A DNA stretch of 64,000 bases from Bacteroides clarus YIT 12056 (GTDB taxonomy: Bacteria; Bacteroidota; Bacteroidia; Bacteroidales; Bacteroidaceae), in assembly GCF_900129655.1 (NCBI RefSeq), contig NZ_FQWK01000003.1:124001-188000 (forward strand). Reading direction: 5' to 3'. The notes below the pieces were generated by a model, which was not told the DNA's origin, ran no database searches, and saw only the letters and a list, made by a program, of their open reading frames with translations. The translations under genes were made by a program, and so were the position numbers. Positions within the stretch are counted from its first letter, which is position 1. Each line of letters begins with the position of its first letter. This document shows positions 26,184 through 34,631 of this stretch, one piece after another.

Positions 26184-27722
26184 CTATTTACCGAATAACA
26201 ATTTCATTCTTGCCATAGACAATCGAAAAGATTTATCAAAACAGGCAAATAATACTAAACTTAATATAACATAGATGGAAAGATATTTAAAAGCAATCCA
26301 ACAGAACGTTCTATATGAAGTTATTATATCTAAAGAAGACAAATCTAAAAAAAGAGAAATGGCTAACCAAGATATTAGAATTAATATCACATATTTGGCA
26401 TAACGCCAAATATATTCATTGAGACTTGTTTTAAATCCTTTTTTAAATAAGAAAACAGGTTTCCAACAGCAAACCATCAACAGAAGGCTTATTAAAACAC
26501 CAAATAAAATACCTGTTAACCCGTAATAATACCCCAAAAGGATTGAGAGTCCTAAATTGAGTATGGCTTCTGTCAGCGGAGCCCAAATATCTTGAAATAG
26601 CCCGAAAGCAGACAAAAAGACTTGACTTGTCCGTGTAAGATTTATAAAAGCAATTATCACTAAAAATTGAAATGCAGTTTCTTCCAATATAAATTCCTTA
26701 CCAACCCAAAGAGTGATAAAAGAATGTCCCAATGTATAAATTCCGAAACATATAATTGAAGCAAACCACATTTTTATAGACGTAAATTCCCAAAAGACCG
26801 ATTTAATACGCTCCATATCTCCCTCAGCCACCAAATTGCCAACAGAGGCATTGATCCCGTTAAATAAAGAATTCATAAGAGAAATTACTCCCAAAATAAT
26901 AAGCATATAGTTGCCATAAATAGCTACCAAAGTTAATGAAGCATAAGCATAAATTATTAAGGGACTTGTTTGAGTTAATACGACACCAGCTATTTGATGA
27001 AAAAAGACCTGTTTCGTTTTCTGAATGATTTCCGGATATTTTTTCCGGAGTTTTCCGCCTTTTGAAGGTATTGATTTCAGCCAAGGATATGTCCGCTTCA
27101 ACAATTTATCCAATGCAACAGCCATAGCGACCGATACGACCAATTCTAAAATCATCCAATAGACATATCCATTATCCAAATAATAAATAGCAAGTATCTG
27201 CAAAAAAACTTTTACGGCTCTGCCACCTTGTAAGTTCCAAGTTATCATATACTCTTTTTGGTCGGCAGTAAGAACTATTTGGCGGTAATTAATAAAATAG
27301 CCGAGTAATGCGCTTATCAATAAAACGATAAAAGAGCCATAAGTATACCACAAAGGAACGTTTGCCTTTTCAAAGATTAACGGAAAAAAACACATTAATA
27401 TGCATGCACCGATAATCACGCAATAGGCTACCCGGCGATAAAGCCATCCTTGTACGGAAACGACTTCATTCACAACCTGGACATTTTTCTCATAAAGAGG
27501 CTTGTAGAGCGTAAAAGCAATAGCTCCACCTATCCCCAATTCTGCCAAATTCAAGAAACCTATCAGGTTCTGTGCTGTGGTACTTAATCCTAAAAGTTCC
27601 GCTCCCAAACACTCTAAAAAAACTTTACGGGAAAAGAATTGTAAGATCAAATTAATAAAATAAAAAACAAGGCCTATCTTGGCGTTTTTTAAACTTTTGG
27701 CAGTTCGAGAAACTTCAGACAC
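26184..27722 (-). CDS. Wzx-type polysaccharide flippase
   Basis: A 512-residue protein with about 12-14 membrane helices of the MATE/Wzx superfamily. The N terminus (KNAKIGLVFYFINLILQFFSRKVFLECLG) and LSTTAQNLIGFLNLAELGIGGAIAF are typical of capsule repeat-unit exporters. It moves the undecaprenyl-diphosphate-linked unit across the inner membrane. It is the first biosynthetic gene after upxY, with a 248-bp spacer between. Most Bacteroides loci have upxZ at that place; none is seen. Confidence 0.88.
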   Translation of the reverse strand: MSEVSRTAKSLKNAKIGLVFYFINLILQFFSRKVFLECLGAELLGLSTTAQNLIGFLNLAELGIGGAIAFTLYKPLYEKNVQVVNEVVSVQGWLYRRVAYCVIIGACILMCFFPLIFEKANVPLWYTYGSFIVLLISALLGYFINYRQIVLTADQKEYMITWNLQGGRAVKVFLQILAIYYLDNGYVYWMILELVVSVAMAVALDKLLKRTYPWLKSIPSKGGKLRKKYPEIIQKTKQVFFHQIAGVVLTQTSPLIIYAYASLTLVAIYGNYMLIILGVISLMNSLFNGINASVGNLVAEGDMERIKSVFWEFTSIKMWFASIICFGIYTLGHSFITLWVGKEFILEETAFQFLVIIAFINLTRTSQVFLSAFGLFQDIWAPLTEAILNLGLSILLGYYYGLTGILFGVLISLLLMVCCWKPVFLFKKGFKTSLNEYIWRYAKYVILILISWLAISLFLDLSSLDIITSYRTFCWIAFKYLSIYVILSLVLFACFDKSFRLSMARMKLLFGK

Positions 27723-27970
27723 TTATCAAAAATTAGTTAAAAGAGAAAACAAATAGAACTTATCTATTTATGCTATAAACATATTAATTTATAACATCAT
27801 ACCAAGTTAACTTTAACATATTGACTAAGTTAACTTCCTATCATCTATAAAGTTAATATCATAACTACTAGAAATTAACTCCTTATCAATAGGATGTATA
27901 TTACTTATTTTACATTTTAACATTGGGAAAGCAGAGACTGATTCTCTTTAGATAAATGAGAAGGTAGATA
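27723..27970 (-). other. Non-coding spacer between upxY and flippase; no upxZ
   Basis: 248 bp of very AT-rich sequence without a plausible gene. AAGTTAACTT occurs twice (27808-27835) with a third weaker copy AAAGTTAATATC, resembling units in the 21944-22302 spacer. upxZ, the usual second gene of Bacteroides capsule operons, is absent. Confidence 0.6.
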
Positions 27971-28486
27971 CTATCCACGCCGTACATAGCTCACCGGCAC
28001 ACTAACCAACGCACATCCCAACTCCTGCAATCTTACAGCTATGTAATATTTACTTTCATATTTCACCATTTCGCCTCGTACCCCCTGCATACTTCCTTTT
28101 GCCACAGTAACCATAGTTCCCGGAGTAATCGGCTCATTAACCATTAAAATAGAAGTATCGGAGAGGTCGACCATGAAGCGGAAGTCTGCCATTTGTTGGT
28201 CGGGAATGACAAGAGGGGCATTAGTGCCACGTTTACTAAAGAAATGATGAACGTTGGGTGCTTGTTCTACCACAGAGAGTTCGGAACGAGAAAGGCAGAC
28301 AAACACCATACCTGTAATTACCGGCTTTGTCACTTTCACACGCTTTCCGGCATATTCCAGAAATACATCCTGCACAGGCAAATAGACTTCTACTCCTTGC
28401 TCACGTAGCCACGTTTCTACCTTAAATTCGGTATTGTGACGAACATAAACAGCATGCCAATGCTTATGATCCGACGTAGTTAACAA
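27971..28486 (-). CDS. UpxY-type transcription antitermination protein (NusG paralogue)
   Basis: A 171-residue NusG-like protein: NGN domain at about 8-110 (HWHAVYVRHNTEFKVETWLREQGVEVYLP) and a C-terminal KOW-type segment (PGTMVTVAKGSMQGVRGEMVKY). UpxY proteins load on RNA polymerase in the 5' leader of their own capsule operon and prevent premature termination. The frame has a stop two codons upstream and no ATG before the NGN domain, so translation must begin at TTG (28486), an inefficient start. First gene of the leftward operon, about 147 nt after the inferred transcript start. Confidence 0.88.
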   Translation of the reverse strand: MLTTSDHKHWHAVYVRHNTEFKVETWLREQGVEVYLPVQDVFLEYAGKRVKVTKPVITGMVFVCLSRSELSVVEQAPNVHHFFSKRGTNAPLVIPDQQMADFRFMVDLSDTSILMVNEPITPGTMVTVAKGSMQGVRGEMVKYESKYYIAVRLQELGCALVSVPVSYVRRG

Positions 28487-28639
28487 ATGCTAATAATAAA
28501 TTATTAATAGTTTAGTAATAAGCGTTTTATGATTTCATTATAGCAGAGTTTCTTTTATGGCTCCGCCGAATGTAGCATCCACTACATTTCTCATCTCAAG
28601 AATAGAATTTTCGTCCACGATTAGCTCGTTTTGCAAGGG
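28487..28639 (-). promoter_or_regulatory. 5' leader of the polysaccharide operon with hairpin
   Basis: About 147 nt lie between the inferred transcript start (near 28633) and the upxY start. A 7-bp hairpin AATGTAG-(6 nt)-CTACATT is at 28569-28588. UpxY-type factors are known to act in such leaders; the exact loading site cannot be read here. Confidence 0.55.
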
Positions 28640-28670
28640 CAAAGATAAACACTCCGTATGGAACTACAAA
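28640..28670 (-). promoter_or_regulatory. Promoter of the polysaccharide operon
   Basis: Minus-strand -7 element TATCTTTG (28640-28647) and -33 TTTG (28667-28670) with a 19-bp spacer, an exact fit to the Bacteroides housekeeping promoter. I looked for flanking inverted repeats that would make it invertible and saw none. Confidence 0.8.
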
Positions 28671-28745
28671 ATATTTAATAGATAAAAAGTTTTGCATTAA
28701 CATAATCTTCTTTCACATACATCGAACATTTTTCCTCTTTTTCGT

Positions 28746-28753
28746 TTATCTTT
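28746..28753 (+). promoter_or_regulatory. -7 element upstream of the DUF4494 gene
   Basis: TATCTTTG on the plus strand, 115 bp upstream of the DUF4494 ATG and divergent from the polysaccharide promoter. No good -33 TTTG is seen. Confidence 0.65.
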
Positions 28754-28867
28754 GTACACCCTTTCCAATATAAACGGGAAAGAGATTCTTCAATAAGTCG
28801 CAAAATGACAGAAAGAAGAAAGCAATTAATTTATTAATTAAAAACACTAACTAAAAATCAGAAAATT

Positions 28868-29332
28868 ATGGCAATGCATACATGGTTTGAGTGCAAAATC
28901 CGTTACGAGAAAACAATGGAAAACGGAATGAACAAGAAAGTTACCGAACCTTATCTGGTAGACGCACTCAGCTTTACGGAAGCGGAAGCGCGCATCATTG
29001 AAGAGATGACGCCGTTTATTTCCGGTGAGTTTACCGTATCGGATATTAAACGGGCGAATTACAGTGAACTCTTCCCTTGCGAAGAAGATGCTGCCGACCG
29101 TTGGTTCAAATGCAAACTGGTTTTCATCACATTGGATGAAAAAAGCGGTGCGGAGAAGAAAACATCTACTCAGGTACTGGTACAAGCCGCCGACCTGCGC
29201 GACGCAGTAAAGAAACTGGATGAGGGTATGAAAGGTACAATGGCCGACTATCAAATTGCATCGGTAGCAGAAACCGCCATCATGGATGTATATCCGTACA
29301 GTGCAGAACCGAATGATAAGCCGGAAGTGTAA
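28868..29332 (+). CDS. DUF4494 domain protein
   Basis: A 154-residue Bacteroidales protein beginning MAMHTWFECKIRYEKTMENG, characteristic of DUF4494. It is soluble, acidic and without signal peptide. The family has no established function. The gene stands between the divergent polysaccharide operon and yggS. An inverted repeat at 29336-29402 follows its stop, so it is probably transcribed alone from the promoter at 28746. Confidence 0.88.
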   Translation: MAMHTWFECKIRYEKTMENGMNKKVTEPYLVDALSFTEAEARIIEEMTPFISGEFTVSDIKRANYSELFPCEEDAADRWFKCKLVFITLDEKSGAEKKTSTQVLVQAADLRDAVKKLDEGMKGTMADYQIASVAETAIMDVYPYSAEPNDKPEV

Positions 29333-29335
29333 TTT

Positions 29336-29402
29336 AAGTTATGAGTTATAAGTTATGAGTTATTATTGGGTACTCATGACTTATAGCTTATAAATCATAA
29401 AA
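29336..29402. repeat. Inverted pair of TTATGAGTTATAAG-type repeats
   Basis: AAGTTATGAGTTATAAG on the left and CTTATAGCTTATAAATCATAA on the right pair imperfectly around a short loop. Same family as 5962-6068. Confidence 0.78.
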
Positions 29403-29413
29403 CAAGAGAACTG

Positions 29414-30079
29414 ATGATTGCAGAAAATATAAAACAAGTACTGAGCGAACTGCCTGAAGGGGTGCGACTGGTAGCTGTTTCCAAATTTCACCCTAACGAA
29501 GCCATAGAAGAAGCCTATAACGCAGGGCAACGTGTGTTCGGAGAAAGTAAGGTGCAAGAAATGACAGCCAAATATGAAAGCCTGCCCAAAGACATAGAAT
29601 GGCATTTCATCGGACATCTGCAAACAAATAAAATCAAATATATCGTACCTTATGTAGCATTGATTCACGGAGTTGACTCCTACAAACTTCTCACCGAAAT
29701 CAACAAGCAAGCAGCCAAGGCAGGACGAATGGTAAACTGTCTGCTCCAACTGCACATTGCACAAGAAGAAACTAAATTTGGTTTCAGTTTCGACGAATGT
29801 CGGGAAATGCTTACGGGCGATGAGTGGAAAGAGCTTAAGAACATCCGGATATGCGGACTGATGGGCATGGCGACAAATACCGATAATGTCGAACAAATCA
29901 AAGCTGAGTTTTGTTCATTAAATAGCTTCTTCCAAGAAGTTAAGGCCACATGGTTTTCCAATGCAGAGTGGTTTCGGGAGCTGTCTATGGGGATGTCACA
30001 CGATTATCACGAGGCAATTGCCGCCGGTAGCACTTTGGTACGTGTAGGAAGTAAAATATTTGGAGAAAGAATATATTAA
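29414..30079 (+). CDS. YggS/PLPBP family pyridoxal-phosphate-binding protein
   Basis: A 221-residue single-domain PLP protein related to the alanine racemase barrel. The PLP lysine is in VAVSKFHPNEAI, followed by FGESKVQEM, WHFIGHLQTNK and the phosphate-binding SMGMSHDYHEAI. The family keeps vitamin B6 and amino-acid pools balanced and has no known catalytic activity. The DHODH-like gene follows after 18 bp, likely in one transcript. Confidence 0.93.
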   Translation: MIAENIKQVLSELPEGVRLVAVSKFHPNEAIEEAYNAGQRVFGESKVQEMTAKYESLPKDIEWHFIGHLQTNKIKYIVPYVALIHGVDSYKLLTEINKQAAKAGRMVNCLLQLHIAQEETKFGFSFDECREMLTGDEWKELKNIRICGLMGMATNTDNVEQIKAEFCSLNSFFQEVKATWFSNAEWFRELSMGMSHDYHEAIAAGSTLVRVGSKIFGERIY

Positions 30080-30097
30080 TCACTAATAACTATTATC

Positions 30098-31075
30098 ATG
30101 GCAACATTAGAAACTACTTTTGCAGGGTTAAAACTTAGAAACCCGATCATTATCAGCAGTTCCGGACTTACCGACAGCGCTGCTAAGAACCAGAAGCTTT
30201 ATGAAGCCGGGGCAGGAGCTATTGTACTCAAGTCACTTTTCGAGGAGCAAATCATGATGGAAGCCGACTGGCTTGGAGATCCCAATATGTATCCGGAAGG
30301 AAGCGATTACCTGGTGGGATATATACGCGAACACAAATTGGGTGAATATTTGAATTTAATCAAAGAGAGCAAGAAAGTCTGCGATATTCCTATCATCGCC
30401 AGTATCAACTGTTATCAGGATGCAGACTGGATTGAGTTTGCCAAGAAAATAGAAGAAGCCGGAGCAGATGCTTTGGAAATTAATATCCTTGCTTTGCAAA
30501 CTGATATGCAATATGCTTACGGTTCCTTTGAACAGCGCCATATCGATATCTTGAGCCACATCAAGAAAACGGTCAATATTCCTGTCATCATGAAATTGGG
30601 AGACAATCTTACCAACCCTATTGCTCTCATCGACCAGCTTTATGCTAACGGTGCGGCGGCGGTAGTCATGTTCAACCGCTTCTACCAGCCGGATATCGAT
30701 ATTGAAAAGATGGCTCAAAGCGCCGGAAGCGTATTCAGCACAGATGCCGATTTATCTAAATCTTTACGTTGGATAGGTATCGCTTCTGCAGCAGTCGGTA
30801 AGCTGGACTATGCAGCATCCGGCGGTATACACGCTCCTGAAGGAGTAGTAAAAGCTATTCTGGCAGGTGCTTCGGCGGTAGAGATATGCAGTGTGCTGTA
30901 TCAGAATTCCTATGCCATCATTGACGAATATGTTCGTTTCCTGAATTTATGGATGGACCGTAAAGGAATGGAGAATATCAACCAGTTCAAAGGCATGCTG
31001 AATGTAAGCGACTTGAATGGCGTAAATACATTCGAACGTACCCAATTCCTGAAATATTTCTCCTCACGCAAGTAA
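30098..31075 (+). CDS. Dihydroorotate dehydrogenase-like protein
   Basis: A 325-residue FMN-binding TIM barrel of the DHODH superfamily. FMN-binding segments are LRNPIIISSSGLT, VIMKLGDNLTNP and the C-terminal AASGGIHAPEGVVKAILAGA. It differs from PyrD proper: the ISINCYQDADWIEFAK region lacks the usual pyrD active-site loop, so the substrate may not be dihydroorotate. Bacteroidales genomes normally carry a separate pyrD. It is co-directional with yggS and closed by a strong terminator at 31091-31134. Confidence 0.8.
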   Translation: MATLETTFAGLKLRNPIIISSSGLTDSAAKNQKLYEAGAGAIVLKSLFEEQIMMEADWLGDPNMYPEGSDYLVGYIREHKLGEYLNLIKESKKVCDIPIIASINCYQDADWIEFAKKIEEAGADALEINILALQTDMQYAYGSFEQRHIDILSHIKKTVNIPVIMKLGDNLTNPIALIDQLYANGAAAVVMFNRFYQPDIDIEKMAQSAGSVFSTDADLSKSLRWIGIASAAVGKLDYAASGGIHAPEGVVKAILAGASAVEICSVLYQNSYAIIDEYVRFLNLWMDRKGMENINQFKGMLNVSDLNGVNTFERTQFLKYFSSRK

Positions 31076-31090
31076 GTGTGATACATACTA

Positions 31091-31134
31091 AAACGGATGA
31101 TGCGTTTATGATAAACGCATCATCCGTTCTTTTA
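31091..31134. terminator. Strong terminator after DHODH-like gene
   Basis: An 18-bp perfect inverted repeat (AACGGATGATGCGTTTAT and its complement) with one central base, followed by TCTTTT. It lies between convergent genes and can work in both directions. Confidence 0.9.
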
Positions 31135-31171
31135 TATCATAATCATTGTCTGTTTCAGACTTCACCGGCTC

Positions 31172-33076
31172 CTACTCTTTCTTATCCAGAACCTCAAAGC
31201 AGGAATTCTTGCTGACAAACTCAGGAACAATATCTTTCATGGCCGCCACAATCTTCATCTGGTCATAAGTATAGCTGACCTCAATCAACTTCTGAATACG
31301 TTCCCGCACTTCATCATAATCATACTCGCGTACAGTAGCAATCATAATCTTTTCGTGATAGGTCGGTTTTGTCAGCTCCCGGACATTAAGCAGTTCCTCA
31401 TACAACTTCTCGCCATGACGTAACCCTGTAAATTCTATCTTGACATCAGTACGTCCGGAAAGACTGATCATACGCTTAGCAAGGTCTACAATCCGCACCG
31501 GTTTACCCATATCGAAGATATAAATCTCTCCTCCATGCCCCATACTACCGGCTTCGAGTACCAAACGGCAAGCTTCCGGAATGGTCATAAAGTAACGTAT
31601 AATTTCCGGATGAGTCACCGTTACAGGCCCGCCACGCTGTATCTGATCACGAAAACGGGGAATGACCGAACCGTTCGACCCCAAAACATTGCCGAAACGG
31701 GTAGTGATAAACTGCGTGAAACGTCCGCCTTCCGCCTGTAATTTCTTCGCCAGCGACTGAACGTAAATCTCACAGATACGTTTGGAACATCCCATTACAT
31801 TGGTAGGATTCACCGCCTTGTCCGTAGAAATCATCACAAACTTCTCCGCACCGTATTTCACCGCCAAATCAGCGACAGTACATGTACCGTAAACATTTAC
31901 CTGAATAGATTCGGATACATTATCTTCCATCATCGGTACGTGCTTGTACGCCGCCGCATGAAAAATATACTGCGGCTTATACTGCCTGAATATTTCTTCC
32001 ATGCGAGTTGCATTGGAAATATCGGCGATGATGGTTTCGGCATCAATATCCCGCCAACGGTCCTGTAGTTCCAAACGAATATCATGCAACGGAGTTTCCG
32101 CCTGGTCTACAAGAATCAGTTTATAAGGATTGAAAGAAGCCACCTGACGCATGATTTCACTACCGATAGAACCGGCGGCACCGGTAATCATCACCCGCTT
32201 GCCTTCCAGATGGGAAGCAACCTTATGAATATCAATCTCAATCGGATTGCGCTGCAACAAGTCCTCAATCTGGATTTCTTTCAGTTGGGTACGGTCCAGG
32301 AACTGCCCATTCCATTCACTCAGCGGCGGAGCCGTCATCAGTTTGATGTTGTGCGCCAATAAACGGTCTGCCATGTCGGAGCGCTTGAGCGCTTCCATCT
32401 TGGCGGGAGAAACGATAATGGTATGCACGTCACGGTCGTCCAGATTATCAATCAGGGCGTTGTCGTTGGGATATACCTTTACCCCCATCATCACCTTATT
32501 AATAAGTTCCGGCTCATCGGCAATGAAACCGCGCAAACGGTAATGGTTACGCAAATTAACGCGCAGCGCTTTTGCAATATTCACTCCGGCCTCTTTGGCT
32601 CCGTAAATAAACACATTGGCGCTGTGCGAACCGTCAAAGTTCAACGCTTCGAAGAATATCTTTACAACAATACGGGAACACGCCATCATGGCAAAACTGA
32701 TGATATAAGACATGAACAATACCGTAGCAGGCGCTACATTAATGTCCATGCAACTTTTTGCCAGCACACTCGTTATCAGCAACAATGCGTAGGAAACCGT
32801 CAGCGATACGAATATGCGCATTATATCTACAAACGATGAAAAGCGAAGCACGTTAGAGTACGTACGAAACACTCTAAAGAATATCACATTGACGATTACC
32901 GTCCACACAATCGTTATGTCTATGGACGAAGATTCCGAGAACAGACTCCGGAAATCATATCGCAGCGCATAAGCCAACAGACTGGATACGACAATAATAA
33001 GCACATCAATCAATAGAACAGTCCATATCGGCAATACCTTTGCTGAAAGGTACCGATGAAAAAAGTTTCGCTTCAT
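31172..33076 (-). CDS. Membrane-bound nucleotide-sugar 4,6-dehydratase (FlaA1/CapD/PglF type)
   Basis: 634 residues. Four N-terminal membrane helices (about 10-135) and a CoA-binding-like linker precede a C-terminal extended SDR domain with ITGAAGSIGSEI and STDKAVNPTNVMGCSKR, in which Met replaces the usual catalytic Tyr, as in PglF/FlaA1. PglF-type enzymes convert UDP-GlcNAc to the 4-keto-6-deoxy sugar. That product is what the WcfR-like aminotransferase at 18607-19836 would need, although the genes are 11 kb apart. The start at 33076 is chosen because a -7 promoter element (33107-33114) excludes the farther ATG at 33130. Confidence 0.88.
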   Translation of the reverse strand: MKRNFFHRYLSAKVLPIWTVLLIDVLIIVVSSLLAYALRYDFRSLFSESSSIDITIVWTVIVNVIFFRVFRTYSNVLRFSSFVDIMRIFVSLTVSYALLLITSVLAKSCMDINVAPATVLFMSYIISFAMMACSRIVVKIFFEALNFDGSHSANVFIYGAKEAGVNIAKALRVNLRNHYRLRGFIADEPELINKVMMGVKVYPNDNALIDNLDDRDVHTIIVSPAKMEALKRSDMADRLLAHNIKLMTAPPLSEWNGQFLDRTQLKEIQIEDLLQRNPIEIDIHKVASHLEGKRVMITGAAGSIGSEIMRQVASFNPYKLILVDQAETPLHDIRLELQDRWRDIDAETIIADISNATRMEEIFRQYKPQYIFHAAAYKHVPMMEDNVSESIQVNVYGTCTVADLAVKYGAEKFVMISTDKAVNPTNVMGCSKRICEIYVQSLAKKLQAEGGRFTQFITTRFGNVLGSNGSVIPRFRDQIQRGGPVTVTHPEIIRYFMTIPEACRLVLEAGSMGHGGEIYIFDMGKPVRIVDLAKRMISLSGRTDVKIEFTGLRHGEKLYEELLNVRELTKPTYHEKIMIATVREYDYDEVRERIQKLIEVSYTYDQMKIVAAMKDIVPEFVSKNSCFEVLDKKE

Positions 33077-33106
33077 CACGTTTGACAGTTTTTGTTTTAG
33101 GCACCG

Positions 33107-33114
33107 CAAAGATA
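33107..33114 (-). promoter_or_regulatory. -7 element upstream of the dehydratase gene
   Basis: Minus-strand TATCTTTG, 31 bp upstream of the chosen ATG. A TTTG lies only 13 bp upstream of it, so the -33 assignment is weak. Confidence 0.65.
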
Positions 33115-33154
33115 CACTAATTTTTATCAAAGCGAAGAAGAAAATGATAAAATG

Positions 33155-34480
33155 TTACATCAAGTTACTTGCTAACTCGCTCAGCTGGCTACGCTCTCCT
33201 TTCACTAAATTGATATGGGCAAACAGGTTCTGATCTCTCATGCGGTCTATCATATAGACAAGTCCGTTGGACTGGCTGTCCAGATACGGCTGGTCAATCT
33301 GTTGGATGTCACCCGTGAATACCATCTTCGTCCCCTCTCCGGCACGTGTTATGATGGTTTTGATTTCGTGAGGAGTAAGGTTCTGCGCCTCGTCAATGAT
33401 ACAATAAGTCTCGCTCAAGCTGCGTCCACGGATAAAGGCCAGGGCTTCAATAACCAGTTGGTCGCTTTTCTGCATATCTTCCAACCTTTTCACTTCGCTC
33501 GAATTAGATGCAAACTGATGCTTGATTACGTTCAAATTATCAAACAAAGGCTGCATATACGGAGCGACCTTTTCATTGGCGTCACCCGGCAGGAAACCAA
33601 GGTCTTTATTGGATAAGGCGACGATAGGACGCGCCAACAGGATTTGCTTATAATCCGTCAGCTTGCCCAAAGCGGCAGCCAGCGCCAACAGCGTCTTACC
33701 GGTTCCGGCCTTACCCGTAAGGGCTACCAACTTGATATTCGGATCGTTCAGCACTTCAAAAGCAAAACTCTGCTCGGCGTTGCGCGGTTCTATACCGTAA
33801 TTCTTCGTCTTGTTTACACGGCAGACAGAATGCGTAAAAGGATTATAGCGGGCAAGCACACTGCTACGGTCGCTTTTCAGTACAAAGCATTCATTGGGAT
33901 GGATGACATCCTTAAAGTCGAACTCACTGATATCCAGCCCCTCTTTGGATGAATAGATACGGTCTATCAAAGTAGGGTCGATCCCCTCGAACACTTCATT
34001 CGATTTTTCAAATATATCCACATTGATTACCTTGTCATTGATATAATCCTCGCACAGTAGTCCGATGGAGCGCGCTTTCATACGAAGGTTGACGTCTTTG
34101 GTGACAAGAATGGATTTCATTTTCGGCTTTTTCTCCGTCAGCCAGTCTACGACGGACAATATCTGATGATCGGGAATGCGTTCAGGGAAAGAATCACGCA
34201 CGCGGGACGAATCTACCGAGCCGGCCACTACGAACAAACGTCCCAGCCCCTCTCCCAGCGGAGCGCCTTTGGTAAAGAGGTTATCGTCGGTAATCAAGTC
34301 GAGTTCCCGGACAAACTCACGGGCATTGAAATTTATCTGCTCGTTGCCTTTCTTGAATTTATCGAGTTCTTCAAGCACTACAATGGGAAGATAAATGTCG
34401 TTCTCTTGAAAGTTCTTCAAACAGTTATAATCGTGAAGGATAACATTGGTATCAATCACAAAGTTTTTCTTAGCTCCCAT
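33155..34480 (-). CDS. PIN domain / PhoH-like ATPase
   Basis: 441 residues. An N-terminal PIN nuclease domain (about 5-140; FVIDTNVILHDYNCL with conserved Asp, VTKDVNLRMKA) is fused to a PhoH ATPase (about 215-440) with Walker A in GKAGTGKTLLALAAA and Walker B in YCIIDEAQNL. Related PhoH2 proteins are RNA helicase-nucleases. Despite the name, nothing here ties it to the Pho regulon. The gene is divergent from folC and lies upstream of the dehydratase gene on the same strand. Confidence 0.92.
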   Translation of the reverse strand: MGAKKNFVIDTNVILHDYNCLKNFQENDIYLPIVVLEELDKFKKGNEQINFNAREFVRELDLITDDNLFTKGAPLGEGLGRLFVVAGSVDSSRVRDSFPERIPDHQILSVVDWLTEKKPKMKSILVTKDVNLRMKARSIGLLCEDYINDKVINVDIFEKSNEVFEGIDPTLIDRIYSSKEGLDISEFDFKDVIHPNECFVLKSDRSSVLARYNPFTHSVCRVNKTKNYGIEPRNAEQSFAFEVLNDPNIKLVALTGKAGTGKTLLALAAALGKLTDYKQILLARPIVALSNKDLGFLPGDANEKVAPYMQPLFDNLNVIKHQFASNSSEVKRLEDMQKSDQLVIEALAFIRGRSLSETYCIIDEAQNLTPHEIKTIITRAGEGTKMVFTGDIQQIDQPYLDSQSNGLVYMIDRMRDQNLFAHINLVKGERSQLSELASNLM

Positions 34481-34559
34481 ACTCTTTAGATTTAAATTGT
34501 TTATACCTCATACCGACATATAAAATAAAGCAAGCATACGCACTTAAATAAAATTGCCT

Positions 34560-34567
34560 TATCTTTG
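34560..34567 (+). promoter_or_regulatory. -7 element of folC promoter
   Basis: TATCTTTG on the plus strand, 64 bp upstream of the folC ATG; the intervening leader contains GGGAGAAAGGA, which is purine-rich but too far from the start to be its ribosome site. Confidence 0.65.
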
Positions 34568-34631
34568 CCGTTCCTAAAGATAACACTTTAATAGGGAGAA
34601 AGGATTGCTTTCCCGTTAATTTTTATAAAAG

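Noticed and set aside
28487-28870. Invertible promoter in front of upxY
   Set aside because: The promoter is clear, but I could not find inverted repeats of useful length on both sides; GTTTTGCA occurs as a direct, not inverted, repeat.
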